A DNA stretch of 48,894 nt from Xenococcus sp. MO_188.B8 (GTDB lineage Bacteria; Cyanobacteriota; Cyanobacteriia; Cyanobacteriales; Xenococcaceae). The position numbers were made by a program, and so were the translations under genes. Of this stretch, positions 8,896 through 17,036 are shown piece after piece. Below the pieces are notes generated by a model. The model was not told the DNA's origin. It did no database searches and saw only the letters and a list, made by a program, of their open reading frames with translations. Every line of letters begins with the position of its first letter. Position 1 is the first letter of the stretch. The DNA lies in NCBI GenBank assembly GCA_030065615.1, contig JASJDR010000028.1, positions 1 through 48,894 on the forward strand, in the 5' to 3' direction.

Positions 8896-9344
8896 CAAAT
8901 CTAAAATTAAAATTAATACTTAATTATATTATCTATTATTGAACTAAGTTAAATCCTATTGTTTTATTGCATTCACAAGATATTATTCGACTTAAGCAGG
9001 GTTCATTTATAGCTGCAATAATATTATTTTAACATGTTCAGATTACTGCAAAAGCAAATATTAAGAAAACACAAAGAATCTTTTAAGTCCTAAAAAATAT
9101 ATCAAATTTAACAAATTGACCAAAAAAGATTGTGTAGATAATAGTAAATAACCAAAATATAGTAAACAGCTCTCACCGTATCTGATAACAAAAACATAGA
9201 CGAAACTCAATCTATTTAATGTTATTGTTTCTTGACTTTAATTGATGTTGGGGTAGAGTTTCTTTGCTATTTAAGAATTAAACAACTGTATATTCTTCCT
9301 GGTTTTTGTTAATAGAAAAGAATCCTAATAAGAGGAAACTGACT
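8896..9344. promoter_or_regulatory. AT-rich upstream region of cnfR
   Basis: There is no gene. The octamer ATAGTAAA occurs at 9141-9148 and 9159-9166 (18-bp period), within 200 bp of the cnfR start, and could be an operator. I found no convincing NtcA site (GTA-N8-TAC). A Shine-Dalgarno AGAGGA at 9331-9336 supports the ATG at 9345. Confidence 0.4.
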
Positions 9345-10952
9345 ATGGCTTACACGATTCCCAATACTTGCGTTCAATGCGGTGACTGCATACCTGAATG
9401 TCCAACAGGTGCAATTCAAATGGACGAAAATAATGAATATTGGGTAGAACCAGGTTTGTGTAATAGTTGTGAAGATATTGAGTCCGGACCTCAATGTGTC
9501 AGTAGCTGTTCTGATAGTTTACCCGTGCCTTTACCCGTAAAAAAAGGAAGATATAAAGCTCAACCAAGAGTTTTAAATATTCATAATCTCTTTGCTGATG
9601 GTCACAATAACCCGATCGCCTCTTCAATGGTGATTTGGGAAGCCTGTAATTTATTAGCGAAAGGATCGGTTGTTCCCTGGCAGACTAATAGTAATAGCCA
9701 GCTTTATTTCGAGCGTGAGGTTAAACAAGGAAAAGGAAAGATTGAGTTTCGACTGACAGACAATGTTAGGTCTGATACTCCTGGGATTTTTAGCTTTTCA
9801 GATGCTGCTTCTACTATTGAATCGATGGATATCCGTGCTGCTTGTATGCATTTAATTTTTGCAGCTTTAGTTACTAACTTAGAAAGACCTTGGGAACAAG
9901 AGTTTGCAATTGATAATAAGCAACTCGAAGCTTATCTAGGTTTAAATAAACGCAAAGACCTGAGCAAAGCGACTAAGCTTACCCTGATTAAATCTCTAGT
10001 ACAACAACCTTGTAAACTTCTGGCTACCATCGATTGGCCTCGACAAGGTAAAATTCAGTCTTTTTCCATATCAGAAGATCGGATTTGGCATTTAGTTGCG
10101 ATCGAGAACCATTTTCAAGAAGATAGCCAAGGCTACAAACATCTTGTAGGCATGACTTTTAGAATCAAGGCCGGTATTTGGTCAAAGTATTTTCTCAATA
10201 AACAAGGATATAAAAAATACGTTGCTTATTATCAATATGGCACCTTACCCAAATTTTTGTTGACTACAGTTATGACTATTTGGCATCAACATGAAGGTGC
10301 GGTCAGGATGATGTTGTGGCTACTATTTAAAACCAAAATGGGTAAACAACAGCGTATTACTATTCCTAAACTAATGTATGTGGCCTATGGGGAAGAAAAA
10401 GTTAGACAAGATTCGTTAAATAGAGACAGAAGAAAGCGGCTGTTACGCAAGTTTGAGAGTGACTTAGAAGTCCTCAATCATTATCAAATAAAGCCTGTTT
10501 TTGATCCTGTTACCTACCCGACCAAAATTCAGCCTTTGTGGGCGAGATTAGCTAACATTCCTGATGATGCAGAAGAGGCAATGGAGTTTTGGATTAAGGA
10601 TGGTTGCAATGAAACTAGCATTACCGATGCCGCGCCTCCTGGAAAATGGAATTTATTGATGAAGGCTCGTATTCTCCATTTTGAATTACCATCCGAATGG
10701 GATAAGCAAATATCTCATTGGGAAAATAAAAAACAAAGAAAAACTCGTCGCCAAACAAGAACTCAAACCACATCTAGTCTTAGTGCTGAACAAATTTCGA
10801 CTGCTAGAAAACGTCTAGGGATGAGTCAGAGACAGCTAGCACAACAATTAGGTAAAAGCCAAAGCTGGATTCGAGATATTGAGAATAGCCGTTTTTCTGT
10901 TAAACCCGGAGATCTTACTAAGCTACGTAAGATATTAGAGTTAGAAGAATAG
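9345..10952 (+). CDS. cnfR: CnfR/PatB-type nif transcriptional activator (ferredoxin + HTH)
   Basis: The protein has 535 residues from ATG 9345, chosen over an in-frame TTG at 9306 because AGAGGA lies 8 bp before it and MAYTIPNTC begins the ferredoxin domain. The N-terminus has two 4Fe-4S motifs, CVQCGDCIPECPTG and CNSCEDIESGPQCVSSC, the second with the extended spacing seen in FdxN-type ferredoxins. A large middle domain follows, and the C-terminus is an XRE-type helix-turn-helix (MSQRQLAQQLGKSQSWIRDI). This is the layout of Anabaena PatB and of CnfR, the activator of nif genes under micro-oxic conditions in Leptolyngbya; the Fe-S clusters are thought to sense oxygen. It is transcribed toward the minus-strand accessory nif run and separated from it by heptamer repeats. 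Expected targets are the divergent nifP and nifB promoters and nifH. Confidence 0.9.
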   Translation: MAYTIPNTCVQCGDCIPECPTGAIQMDENNEYWVEPGLCNSCEDIESGPQCVSSCSDSLPVPLPVKKGRYKAQPRVLNIHNLFADGHNNPIASSMVIWEACNLLAKGSVVPWQTNSNSQLYFEREVKQGKGKIEFRLTDNVRSDTPGIFSFSDAASTIESMDIRAACMHLIFAALVTNLERPWEQEFAIDNKQLEAYLGLNKRKDLSKATKLTLIKSLVQQPCKLLATIDWPRQGKIQSFSISEDRIWHLVAIENHFQEDSQGYKHLVGMTFRIKAGIWSKYFLNKQGYKKYVAYYQYGTLPKFLLTTVMTIWHQHEGAVRMMLWLLFKTKMGKQQRITIPKLMYVAYGEEKVRQDSLNRDRRKRLLRKFESDLEVLNHYQIKPVFDPVTYPTKIQPLWARLANIPDDAEEAMEFWIKDGCNETSITDAAPPGKWNLLMKARILHFELPSEWDKQISHWENKKQRKTRRQTRTQTTSSLSAEQISTARKRLGMSQRQLAQQLGKSQSWIRDIENSRFSVKPGDLTKLRKILELEE

Positions 10953-10954
10953 TG

Positions 10955-11045
10955 TTATTCGTCATTTGTCATTTGTCCTTCGTTCTTCGTTCTTCGTCCT
11001 TAGTTGTTGGTCATTGATTATTGGCCTTTACACAAAGGATAAAAT
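10955..11045. repeat. heptamer (STRR-type) repeats between convergent genes
   Basis: The gap contains TCATTTG, TCGTTCT and TCGTCCT-like heptamers in tandem. It separates the convergent ends of cnfR and the accessory run. I see no clear terminator hairpin. Confidence 0.6.
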
Positions 11046-11453
11046 TTAAGTCATTTGGTGATTTCGGGGACAAGTTTCTAGATCTTCGACAATTTTTGGC
11101 GATGCTAAGCCAATCCAAGCATCAATTTTGTCGCGATTGAAACCTACCTGATAAGTATTTCCGACTTGAATTAGTGGACGACGAATTATTAGAGGATTTT
11201 TCGTCATTAGCTGTAATGCGGTCTCTGGATCTAAATTTTCGGGAACTACTTCGCCTGATTTTACTAGAGGTGCAGTTTTATTAAACCATTCTGTGATAGG
11301 GAGATTGCCAAAGAAAGGGCGTAAACTGCTAACTGTCCAAGGAGTTTTTAGAAGATTGTAAGCGATTACTTCATGTCCCGCAGCCCATAATAGAGCTTTC
11401 TGCTTAGCGTTATTAATACAGCCAGGTTTTTCATAAAAAATAACTTGTACCAT
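11046..11453 (-). CDS. ArsC/Spx-like nitrogenase-associated protein
   Basis: The protein has 135 residues from the ATG at 11451-11453. An earlier in-frame ATG at 11465 exists, but GGAGGTGATT directly precedes the chosen start. The sequence MVQVIFYEKPGCINNAKQKA, a WTVSSLRPFFG segment and NPLIIRRPLIQVG match the thioredoxin-fold ArsC family branch found in nif clusters (nitro_assoc family). It keeps one N-terminal Cys in the PGCINN loop where reductases often have CxxC or CXXS, so redox or metal-handling chemistry is uncertain. It is the last gene of the long minus-strand run from nifP, 54 bp after the 2Fe-2S gene. The role in nitrogen fixation is inferred from family membership and position. 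Confidence 0.8.
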   Translation of the reverse strand: MVQVIFYEKPGCINNAKQKALLWAAGHEVIAYNLLKTPWTVSSLRPFFGNLPITEWFNKTAPLVKSGEVVPENLDPETALQLMTKNPLIIRRPLIQVGNTYQVGFNRDKIDAWIGLASPKIVEDLETCPRNHQMT

Positions 11454-11507
11454 AATCACCTCCAATGCTACAGAAAGAACAAATGATAAAGAAGAAAGGA
11501 CAAAAGA

Positions 11508-12083
11508 CTAAAGATAATGAGCCGTTATTAGAGGAGCCAGGTTATGGGGATTGACATAAGTCTGCTTTACTTTACCAGGCATCAAAATAAGGCTGGGAGC
11601 TTTTTTACATTGTTTTTGACAGCCAGTAAGTTCAATATTTACTCGTTCTTGTAATCCCAATTTTTGGAGAGTTGCTGCCAAAGCCCTATAAAGTTGCTTT
11701 CCTCCTCGCTTAGAACAAGTAGATTTGCCACAAAGCAGAATTTTCCCTTTTTTATTTTTTCCTTCTTTAGAGGTTGCGGAAGTAGTTGGAGTTTCCAACA
11801 CTAGAGATTGCTCTTTATTCCCAAGAATGACAACATGATCGGTTTTCAGTTCCAATTTAGTTCCATGTCTCGAACCAACTTGTTTTAAAAGTATCCCTAG
11901 GCGATCGCCTTCTTCTAATTTGCTACCCAAAGTTGTTCGCAATTCTTTTGCTAGTTTAATCGGGATAATGCGCTCTCCTACCTTAACTTGGATATATTTT
12001 AGTTTGCCCCCAGGTGTGGGGATAAAACCGAGAAATTCTCCCTCTATTTGAGATTGCCCTTGTCTAACTAGTGTATTTTTCAT
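11508..12083 (-). CDS. (2Fe-2S) thioredoxin-like ferredoxin domain protein
   Basis: The protein has 191 residues from the ATG at 12081-12083 (MKNTLVRQGQSQIEGEFLGF); an upstream in-frame extension is coded by heptamer repeats and is unlikely to be real. The N-terminal half is a beta-rich domain. The C-terminal half reads ILLCGKSTCSKRGGKQLY and later ELTGCQKQCKKAPSLILMP. This is the thioredoxin-like 2Fe-2S fold with four cysteines in CxxxxC ... CxxxC. Proteins of this type are common in cyanobacteria and act as electron carriers or Fe-S sensors. It lies downstream of cysK in the accessory nif run. The specific partner is unknown. Confidence 0.75.
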   Translation of the reverse strand: MKNTLVRQGQSQIEGEFLGFIPTPGGKLKYIQVKVGERIIPIKLAKELRTTLGSKLEEGDRLGILLKQVGSRHGTKLELKTDHVVILGNKEQSLVLETPTTSATSKEGKNKKGKILLCGKSTCSKRGGKQLYRALAATLQKLGLQERVNIELTGCQKQCKKAPSLILMPGKVKQTYVNPHNLAPLITAHYL

Positions 12084-12094
12084 GATTTTAATAA

Positions 12095-12269
12095 TTTGTG
12101 ATTCGTCCTTCGTTCTTTGTCCTTGGTTTTTGATTTGACAAACAATAACCAATGACCAGCTCGCGCGTTCCCTCTCTTGGTGCGCGACGCGAAGCTAGTC
12201 CTAAAGCATACCGCTCCGCTTCATCAATCACTGAAAGCCCCCATCCCGGAGCTGCGCAAACGCCAATGA
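12095..12269. repeat. heptamer repeats plus small dispersed GC-rich repeat
   Basis: CCAATGA/CTAATGA/TTCGTCC heptamers flank a GC-rich insert of about 90 bp starting CTCGCGCGTTCC (12160-12171) and followed by CTCTCTTGGTGCGCG (12172-12186). The first segment recurs at one end of the insertion in the CBS-CP12 gene (17593-17663, reverse strand); the second recurs at 21225-21239 and, inverted, at 33212-33226 and 46174-46188. The block therefore joins ends of two related repeat units. Confidence 0.7.
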
Positions 12270-13235
12270 CTAACGACTAACGACCAATGACCTCTTCTCC
12301 TCTAAATCTTCGAATAGAGGGGTACTTAGATAACGTTCCCCGAAACTAGGTTGAATCATGACGATTAACTTGCCCGCATTTTCTGGTCTTTTCCCAACTT
12401 TAATGGCGGCTGCCAAAGCTGCTCCAGAAGAAATACCCGAAAGTAAGCCTTCTTCTTTTGCCAAACGACGACCATAGTAAAAGGCTTCTTCATTGCTAAT
12501 GGTAACTACTTCATCGATTACATCGACATCTAATACTTCAGGAATAAAACCAGCACCGATGCCTTGAATTTTATGACCTCCTGGGCTTCCACCAGAAAGC
12601 ACAGCACTATCAGTCGGTTCAACTGCGATCGCCTGAAATTCGGGTTTACGCTGTTTGATAACTTCAGCAATACCTGTAATTGTGCCCCCCGTGCCGACAC
12701 CAGCGATTAATATATCTACCTGTCCTTCTGTATCTGCCCAAATTTCCTCCGCCGTCGTTTGACGGTGAATCTCTGGATTCGCAGGATTGTTGAACTGCTG
12801 GAGCATAAAACCATTGGGTAAGGTTGCCACCAGTTCTTCCGCATGAGCGATCGCACCTTTCATGCCACCACTGGCTGGAGTTAGTTCTAGCTGTGCGCCA
12901 TAGGCTTTTAAAATTGCCCGTCGCTCTTTACTCATACTTTCAGGCATGGTTAAAATAATTTGATAGCCTTTAGCAGCAGCAGTCATTGCCAGAGCAATAC
13001 CTGTATTACCGGAAGTAGGCTCGATTAATACCTTTTTACCTGGAGAAATTAAACCAGCTTTTTCCGCAGCATTAATCATATTAACCCCGATCCGATCTTT
13101 TACTGAGGCTGCGGGATTCATGCTTTCTAATTTGACTATAATTTGAGCCAAACATCCTTCAGCAAAAGGAATTGTATTCAATCGTACTAAGGGAGTTTTC
13201 CCGATCAGTTCCGTAATATTATTGGCAATTTTCAT
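12270..13235 (-). CDS. cysK: cysteine synthase (O-acetylserine sulfhydrylase)
   Basis: The protein has 321 residues. PLP lysine lies in ASVKDRIG (about residue 45), phosphate loop in PTSGNTGIA, then [14 protein letters not shown] and [17 protein letters not shown], all diagnostic for CysK. The enzyme makes cysteine from O-acetylserine and sulfide. With the serine acetyltransferase (nifP) and NifS in the same cluster it would supply cysteine sulfur for Fe-S and FeMo-co synthesis. The natural end is around [11 protein letters not shown]. The final residues SLVVSR and the stop codon are coded by heptamer repeats (CATTGGTCGTTAGTCG type), so repeat expansion replaced the original terminus. Start: [19 protein letters not shown] is the usual N-terminus. 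Confidence 0.95.
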   Translation of the reverse strand: MKIANNITELIGKTPLVRLNTIPFAEGCLAQIIVKLESMNPAASVKDRIGVNMINAAEKAGLISPGKKVLIEPTSGNTGIALAMTAAAKGYQIILTMPESMSKERRAILKAYGAQLELTPASGGMKGAIAHAEELVATLPNGFMLQQFNNPANPEIHRQTTAEEIWADTEGQVDILIAGVGTGGTITGIAEVIKQRKPEFQAIAVEPTDSAVLSGGSPGGHKIQGIGAGFIPEVLDVDVIDEVVTISNEEAFYYGRRLAKEEGLLSGISSGAALAAAIKVGKRPENAGKLIVMIQPSFGERYLSTPLFEDLEEKRSLVVSR

Positions 13236-13328
13236 GATAATTTTGTTAGTAGTTAAGTTGTTATTTGTTAGTCGTTAGTTAATAACTGATAATTCATTGC
13301 TACTTATTACTTATTACTTATTACTTGT

Positions 13329-14642
13329 TTAACGTCCGATCGCCATAGCATAGAGAATATCTTGATTCGTACCCAAGAATTTTTGGGTTTCATCATCGTG
13401 ATAAGCTCCAATTCCACTACAGCCAATGCCTAAGTAATTACTAATTAAATAAAGTCTTTGTCCTATCCAACCAGCAAATTGTATAGCTGTTTGATAGTTA
13501 CTATAAGTAGAGGTTAAAAATAAAGTTACAGCACTATCTCTAGCTAATGCTTGATTAACACATAAATATTTGGCTTGTTCCCTAAAGTCTCCGCTTTTAA
13601 GTAGTCGAAGTTCTCGGTATAAACCTGACTCCATTCCCTCAACATTATTAATTACCAAATAGATTTCAATCCTTTCTTTATTTGTTGTAGGTAAAGGCTG
13701 TTTTAAATAATGCCAAATTTGTTCCCATTCTGTTTGTGAGATAGCTCCACCTTGAAAAGCTCTTGCCGATCGCCTGGTAATAATTGTTTGTAAAAATTTT
13801 TCTGGGTGACAATCGAATAGAGGTTTTTGAAGAACTAGATTATTATAAGAAAATAAGTTTATTTTCAGATTAGTTAAAATTGTATCTTTATATCCTGCCT
13901 CGATAAAATGATTGATTTCAAAATAGTCGGTGGGAGAAACAAAAGGAAGTGGTGATCGCAATTTTCTGATATTTTTTTGTTTTAGTTCTCCAGAAATAAC
14001 ACTCGCAGTAACAAACTCTTTATTTTCAAATCCCAGATCGTTATTAAGCGCAACTTTATCAAAATCAAAGATAACTTGAATAGCTTTTTGGTATAAAGAA
14101 GCAGCAGCTGCGATTGCACCTATATGATGTCCACTATCTAAAAAACAATAGCGCAAACTTCTGTTTTTATATTTCCAACTAGAACGATAATAGGCACAAC
14201 TAACTAAAAAAATAAAACCTTTGACTAGACAATTAGGTACAATATAACTTTCTAGGCCATCATCAATTAATTCATAAATTAAAGTCAATGAATTAGTAGC
14301 TACTTCTAGATGATAAATACCATCGATAAGACCTTTGACCTCTCGAATTTGAACATAAATTTCAGTAGGATATAATGCTCCTGCTGAGGGATTGACTCTT
14401 AACTGATAGGAATCATATTTGTACTTCTTTTCAAAAGTAATAGTACTGGTTAAGCGAATAAAATTATGAATTGGATTATTTTCATCTAACCGAAAGCGAC
14501 GATAGAATCTCGGATAGCTTTTAAAAGCAGAAGGTTGAGTTCTCGCATCCACATAATTAGGATCTAGCATCACCGATAGAGGAGAATGCTTAGTTGCGTC
14601 GTGGAATTTTTTGCCAACAGTTTCTAATTGTTGAATGGTCAT
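13329..14642 (-). CDS. SagB/ThcOx-type nitroreductase-family dehydrogenase
   Basis: The protein has 437 residues. The first half reads RVNPSAGALYPTEIYVQI and GIYHLEVATNSL, the FMN-binding start of SagB-type oxidoreductases. The middle has CFLDSGHHIGAIAAAASL. The C-terminus repeats the pattern (RRSARAFQGGAISQTEWEQI ... GIGCSGIGAYHDDETQKFLG), giving a tandem nitroreductase fold. SagB enzymes oxidise azolines in peptide natural products, but no precursor peptide or cyclodehydratase is visible here. Similar genes occur next to nif genes in some unicellular cyanobacteria (from memory), so a role in nitrogen-fixation redox chemistry is possible but unproven. It lies 93 bp upstream of cysK and 22 bp downstream of the ankyrin gene, on the same strand. 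Confidence 0.8.
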   Translation of the reverse strand: MTIQQLETVGKKFHDATKHSPLSVMLDPNYVDARTQPSAFKSYPRFYRRFRLDENNPIHNFIRLTSTITFEKKYKYDSYQLRVNPSAGALYPTEIYVQIREVKGLIDGIYHLEVATNSLTLIYELIDDGLESYIVPNCLVKGFIFLVSCAYYRSSWKYKNRSLRYCFLDSGHHIGAIAAAASLYQKAIQVIFDFDKVALNNDLGFENKEFVTASVISGELKQKNIRKLRSPLPFVSPTDYFEINHFIEAGYKDTILTNLKINLFSYNNLVLQKPLFDCHPEKFLQTIITRRSARAFQGGAISQTEWEQIWHYLKQPLPTTNKERIEIYLVINNVEGMESGLYRELRLLKSGDFREQAKYLCVNQALARDSAVTLFLTSTYSNYQTAIQFAGWIGQRLYLISNYLGIGCSGIGAYHDDETQKFLGTNQDILYAMAIGR

Positions 14643-14664
14643 TAGTCATTAGTCATTTATAATT

Positions 14665-15126
14665 CTATTCTCTGTTTCTTTGGCGCAATAAATTTAAAAT
14701 TTCTACAGTACTGGAAAACTCGATCGCTCTAAAATCATCAAGGTTTCTGAGGTTGGGATTAGCTCCTGCTGCTAATAAAAGTTTAACTGCCTCCACTTTG
14801 CCCGAAGAGGCAGCATACATCAATACAGTGACGCCGTTATCGTTTTGATTATCAAGATTAATACCAGCATTAATCAGCAACCGCATTACATTTAGATAAT
14901 TGCCAAAACAAGCAAACCAAAGGGCATTGTTGCCATCGTTATTCGTGAGGTTTATATTTACTAAATTACCGAGTAAATCTCGCACAATATCGATCGCTCC
15001 TTCCCGGCTAGCAAGTATTAAAGCTGTTGCGCCATTATCACCTTGCCTATCTAAATTTTCCGCACTGTAGCCTTTTTTGCGTAACCAGATTTCTGTAGTT
15101 TGGTTAAGTCTTTTAGTTATCGTCAT
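14665..15126 (-). CDS. ankyrin-repeat protein
   Basis: The protein has 153 residues and about three to four ankyrin repeats: DNGATALILASREGAIDIVR, NDGNNALWFACFGNYLNVMR, NDGVTVLMYAASSGKVEAVK and a partial LDDFRAIEFSSTVEILN. Each shows the helix-loop-helix consensus (TALxxAxxxGxxxxVxxLL) with the G-A-N-P/N-L ends. It is a protein-protein interaction module with no enzyme motif. It is 6 bp from the following upstream gene and 22 bp from SagB, so it is translated with its neighbours. Ankyrin proteins in this position of nif clusters are known in other unicellular cyanobacteria, in my recollection; the partner is unknown. Confidence 0.9.
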   Translation of the reverse strand: MTITKRLNQTTEIWLRKKGYSAENLDRQGDNGATALILASREGAIDIVRDLLGNLVNINLTNNDGNNALWFACFGNYLNVMRLLINAGINLDNQNDNGVTVLMYAASSGKVEAVKLLLAAGANPNLRNLDDFRAIEFSSTVEILNLLRQRNRE

Positions 15127-15131
15127 TAGCC

Positions 15132-15407
15132 TTACGCCTCGGTTGATAATTCTGGATACAAACCCAATTGTTTGGCAAGTTGACGAGCGATAAAAATCAG
15201 GAATTTGGAACTTTCCTGGTTATTTTCATGCGCCATAATTGTCGCTACCTGCATAATGGTTTTGACTAAATCAGCATCAATCAAGTCCGCACTAGCATCT
15301 AATACCTCTGGCTCTTTGCCATTTGGACAACGAAGGAGACGATCAATTAATTTGAAATATTCTTCTTGGCGTTCGTTATTTGTCATTTGTCCTTTGTCTT
15401 TAGTCAT
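15132..15407 (-). CDS. small helical cyanobacterial domain protein
   Basis: The protein is up to 91 residues. The core EEYFKLIDRLLRCPNGKEPE and LDASADLIDADLVKTIMQVA resembles the ~80-residue helical domain found at the N-terminus of many cyanobacterial CHAT/TPR proteins (LIDxLLxCPxGxEPxIL...). Two starts are possible: ATG 15407 (MTKDKGQ, coded by heptamer repeats) or ATG 15386 (MTNNERQ), the latter preceded by AAAGGAC from the same repeats. The second is more likely the original. Here the domain stands alone between the ankyrin and TPR-like genes. The last ~44 codons (15169-15300) have a near-identical copy at 1-132, with only two synonymous differences. No function can be assigned. Confidence 0.7.
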   Translation of the reverse strand: MTKDKGQMTNNERQEEYFKLIDRLLRCPNGKEPEVLDASADLIDADLVKTIMQVATIMAHENNQESSKFLIFIARQLAKQLGLYPELSTEA

Positions 15408-15424
15408 TTTTTCTTTGGTTTTAG

Positions 15425-15910
15425 TTATTCCTCTTCATCGGACGATTGGGTGATAACTTCAAAGACCGTAGTCGCACAAAATTCTCGGCTATCGTCTATT
15501 TCTCTAACTCTTTCGCTAATTAATTTAGCTGAATCAAGTTTGCCTAGTTGGGCAAGAATTAAACCCTTGGCAGCATAGGCATTGAGATATAGTCGAATAT
15601 TGGGTTCTTGTTTGTGATTTAGCAGAATTGGTTTCAGCTGGGGCCACTCAATTGGTAAGTTTTCTGTTTTGGAGATCAACTGTAGAACTTGTTCGGCAAT
15701 TGATAGCGCAGTCGCAGGTTGATGTTTATAGAAAAAGAAACGATAAGCTCCAACTAGCACATCAAGGTTTTTTCCTGCTTGAAATAGGGCTGACCTGATG
15801 TATTTTTCTGCTAAGCCCGTATATTCCCAATTTTCACTAGCTAAGAGTAATAATTTTTTGATTTCTGGCTCGACATCACACCAGGAAAACTGATCTTGAA
15901 TAGTTTGCAT
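15425..15910 (-). CDS. nif-cluster helical (TPR-like) protein
   Basis: The protein has 161 residues (MQTIQDQFSWCDVEPEIKKL). It is almost wholly alpha-helical, with pairs such as AEKYIRSALFQAGKNLDVLV / GAYRFFFYKHQPATALSIAE and LYLNAYAAKGLILAQLGKLD that look like degenerate TPR repeats. The C-terminus is acidic (TQSSDEEE). It starts 13 bp from the flavodoxin stop and probably shares its transcript. I recognise it only as a type of hypothetical protein seen near nif genes in cyanobacteria. It is plausibly a scaffold or assembly factor; no catalytic motif is visible. Confidence 0.75.
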   Translation of the reverse strand: MQTIQDQFSWCDVEPEIKKLLLLASENWEYTGLAEKYIRSALFQAGKNLDVLVGAYRFFFYKHQPATALSIAEQVLQLISKTENLPIEWPQLKPILLNHKQEPNIRLYLNAYAAKGLILAQLGKLDSAKLISERVREIDDSREFCATTVFEVITQSSDEEE

Positions 15911-15923
15911 GATTTAACCTTAA

Positions 15924-16445
15924 TTACTGAGGGAAATACTGGCGGAGATTTTTAACCCAATTTTCGATCCGCTCGTTGGTTTTTTCACTTTCATTAATTT
16001 CATCAATTGGCAATCCCACAAATTTGCCATCACGGACAGCAAAAGAATAATTGAAGGTATAATCGTCTGTCGGAACTTCACCAACTATAGTTGCACCTGC
16101 TGCTTTAAAAGAGTCGTACAAAATACCCAAAGCACTGACAAAATTCTCCCCATGAGTCCCACAGTCTCCTGCGCCAAAGAAAGCTATAGTTTTTCCTGTA
16201 AAATCGGGTTTTTCATCTTCCATATCCACTAGAGGATCGCGCCAATCATTTTGTACTTCGCCTGAACCCCAAGTAGAAGAACCAAGCAGTAAATAATCGT
16301 ATTGCAGCATATCGTCAAAATCATCAAAGTCATCTTCCATGTTGTAAAGATTGCATGTATCTTCATCAAAATAATCGACAATTTTTTCGGCGATTTCTTC
16401 AGTTACACCAGCAGTACTACCGTAGAAAATTCCAATTTTAGCCAT
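15924..16445 (-). CDS. fldA: flavodoxin (long-chain, nif-associated)
   Basis: The protein has 173 residues from ATG 16443-16445, chosen because AGGAGA sits 8 bp before it and MAKIGIFYGS is the family start (an upstream ATG would add eight residues). The FMN phosphate loop YGSTAGVTEEIA, the aromatic STWGSGEVQNDW loop and the FFGAGDCGTHGENFVSALG loop are all present, with the ~20-residue insertion of long-chain flavodoxins. It carries low-potential electrons, likely to the Fe protein NifH when iron is short, alongside ferredoxin FdxH. Its place in the accessory nif run supports a NifF-like role. Soluble and cytoplasmic. Confidence 0.95.
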   Translation of the reverse strand: MAKIGIFYGSTAGVTEEIAEKIVDYFDEDTCNLYNMEDDFDDFDDMLQYDYLLLGSSTWGSGEVQNDWRDPLVDMEDEKPDFTGKTIAFFGAGDCGTHGENFVSALGILYDSFKAAGATIVGEVPTDDYTFNYSFAVRDGKFVGLPIDEINESEKTNERIENWVKNLRQYFPQ

Positions 16446-16523
16446 GATTGCATCTCCTGATGACAATATAATTGTTTACAATTTATTTGCATAAATGACT
16501 ACTATTCTTTAGTAATCTATTAG

Positions 16524-16694
16524 TCATTGAATTAAGTGAGCCTCATAATAATTAGCTTCTGCTAATGGCAAATTATTAGTCCAAGATTTATCTCTTAACG
16601 ATTCTGTAGTAAGGTTGCTCGAGGTAAAAACAAGAGTAATTACAAAGACTACAAGAGTTAAGATTTCTTCTCGAATACGTTCTGAATCTTTCAT
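16524..16694 (-). CDS. small single-span membrane protein
   Basis: The protein is 56 residues from the ATG at 16692-16694 (MKDSERIREEILTLVVFVIT). An upstream in-frame ATG at 16745 would add 17 residues. One transmembrane helix (ILTLVVFVITLVFT) follows a charged N-terminus, and the tail is polar. No family recognised. It lies between the CBS-CP12 region and flavodoxin with another small membrane ORF beside it, so the pair may belong to the nif run. Supported mainly by strand, position and a clear hydrophobic segment. Confidence 0.5.
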   Translation of the reverse strand: MKDSERIREEILTLVVFVITLVFTSSNLTTESLRDKSWTNNLPLAEANYYEAHLIQ

Positions 16695-16766
16695 GATTTT
16701 TATTCTAAATAAATTACTAGATATTACTGCTACTCCAAACTCCAAAACTATATAAAGATTTTCAAG

Positions 16767-16949
16767 TTATCTTGCTGCTGGCATTTCAGGTAGAGCTTGA
16801 TCTTCTAATAATTCTGAACTTGGTTGACAAAAAATTATATCGAAAATCAAAGCTAATGTTAGGAGTAGGAGAATAAGAAATTTATGTCGGACAGCTTGAG
16901 AAAATCTGATATTTTTCCCTTTCTTCGAAACAGTTATTGTACCAATAAT
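16767..16949 (-). CDS. putative small membrane protein with ATT start
   Basis: An open frame of 60 codons begins at ATT (16947-16949), with AAGGAG about 5 nt upstream, and ends at TAA 16767-16769. The product has a basic start (SKKGKNIRFSQAVRHK), a strong hydrophobic helix (FLILLLLTLALIFDIIF) and a Cys right after it that could be a lipobox or a membrane-edge Cys. No ATG, GTG or TTG starts the full frame. The strong ribosome site is the main reason to list it. It could be a decayed gene. Confidence 0.35.
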   Translation of the reverse strand: MIGTITVSKKGKNIRFSQAVRHKFLILLLLTLALIFDIIFCQPSSELLEDQALPEMPAAR

Positions 16950-17036
16950 GATTCTCCTTGAAGTTAAGTTGAATTAGTTTAAGTTAGGAAGTAGAGACAT
17001 TTACAGAGAATGCCCCCACTTGGCTCAGTTGAGTGA

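Noticed and set aside
9306-9344. TTG start extending CnfR upstream
   Set aside because: No ribosome site; AGAGGA and the ferredoxin start favour ATG 9345.
13329-14642. RiPP biosynthetic cluster around the SagB-like enzyme
   Set aside because: No precursor peptide, cyclodehydratase or transporter is visible nearby.
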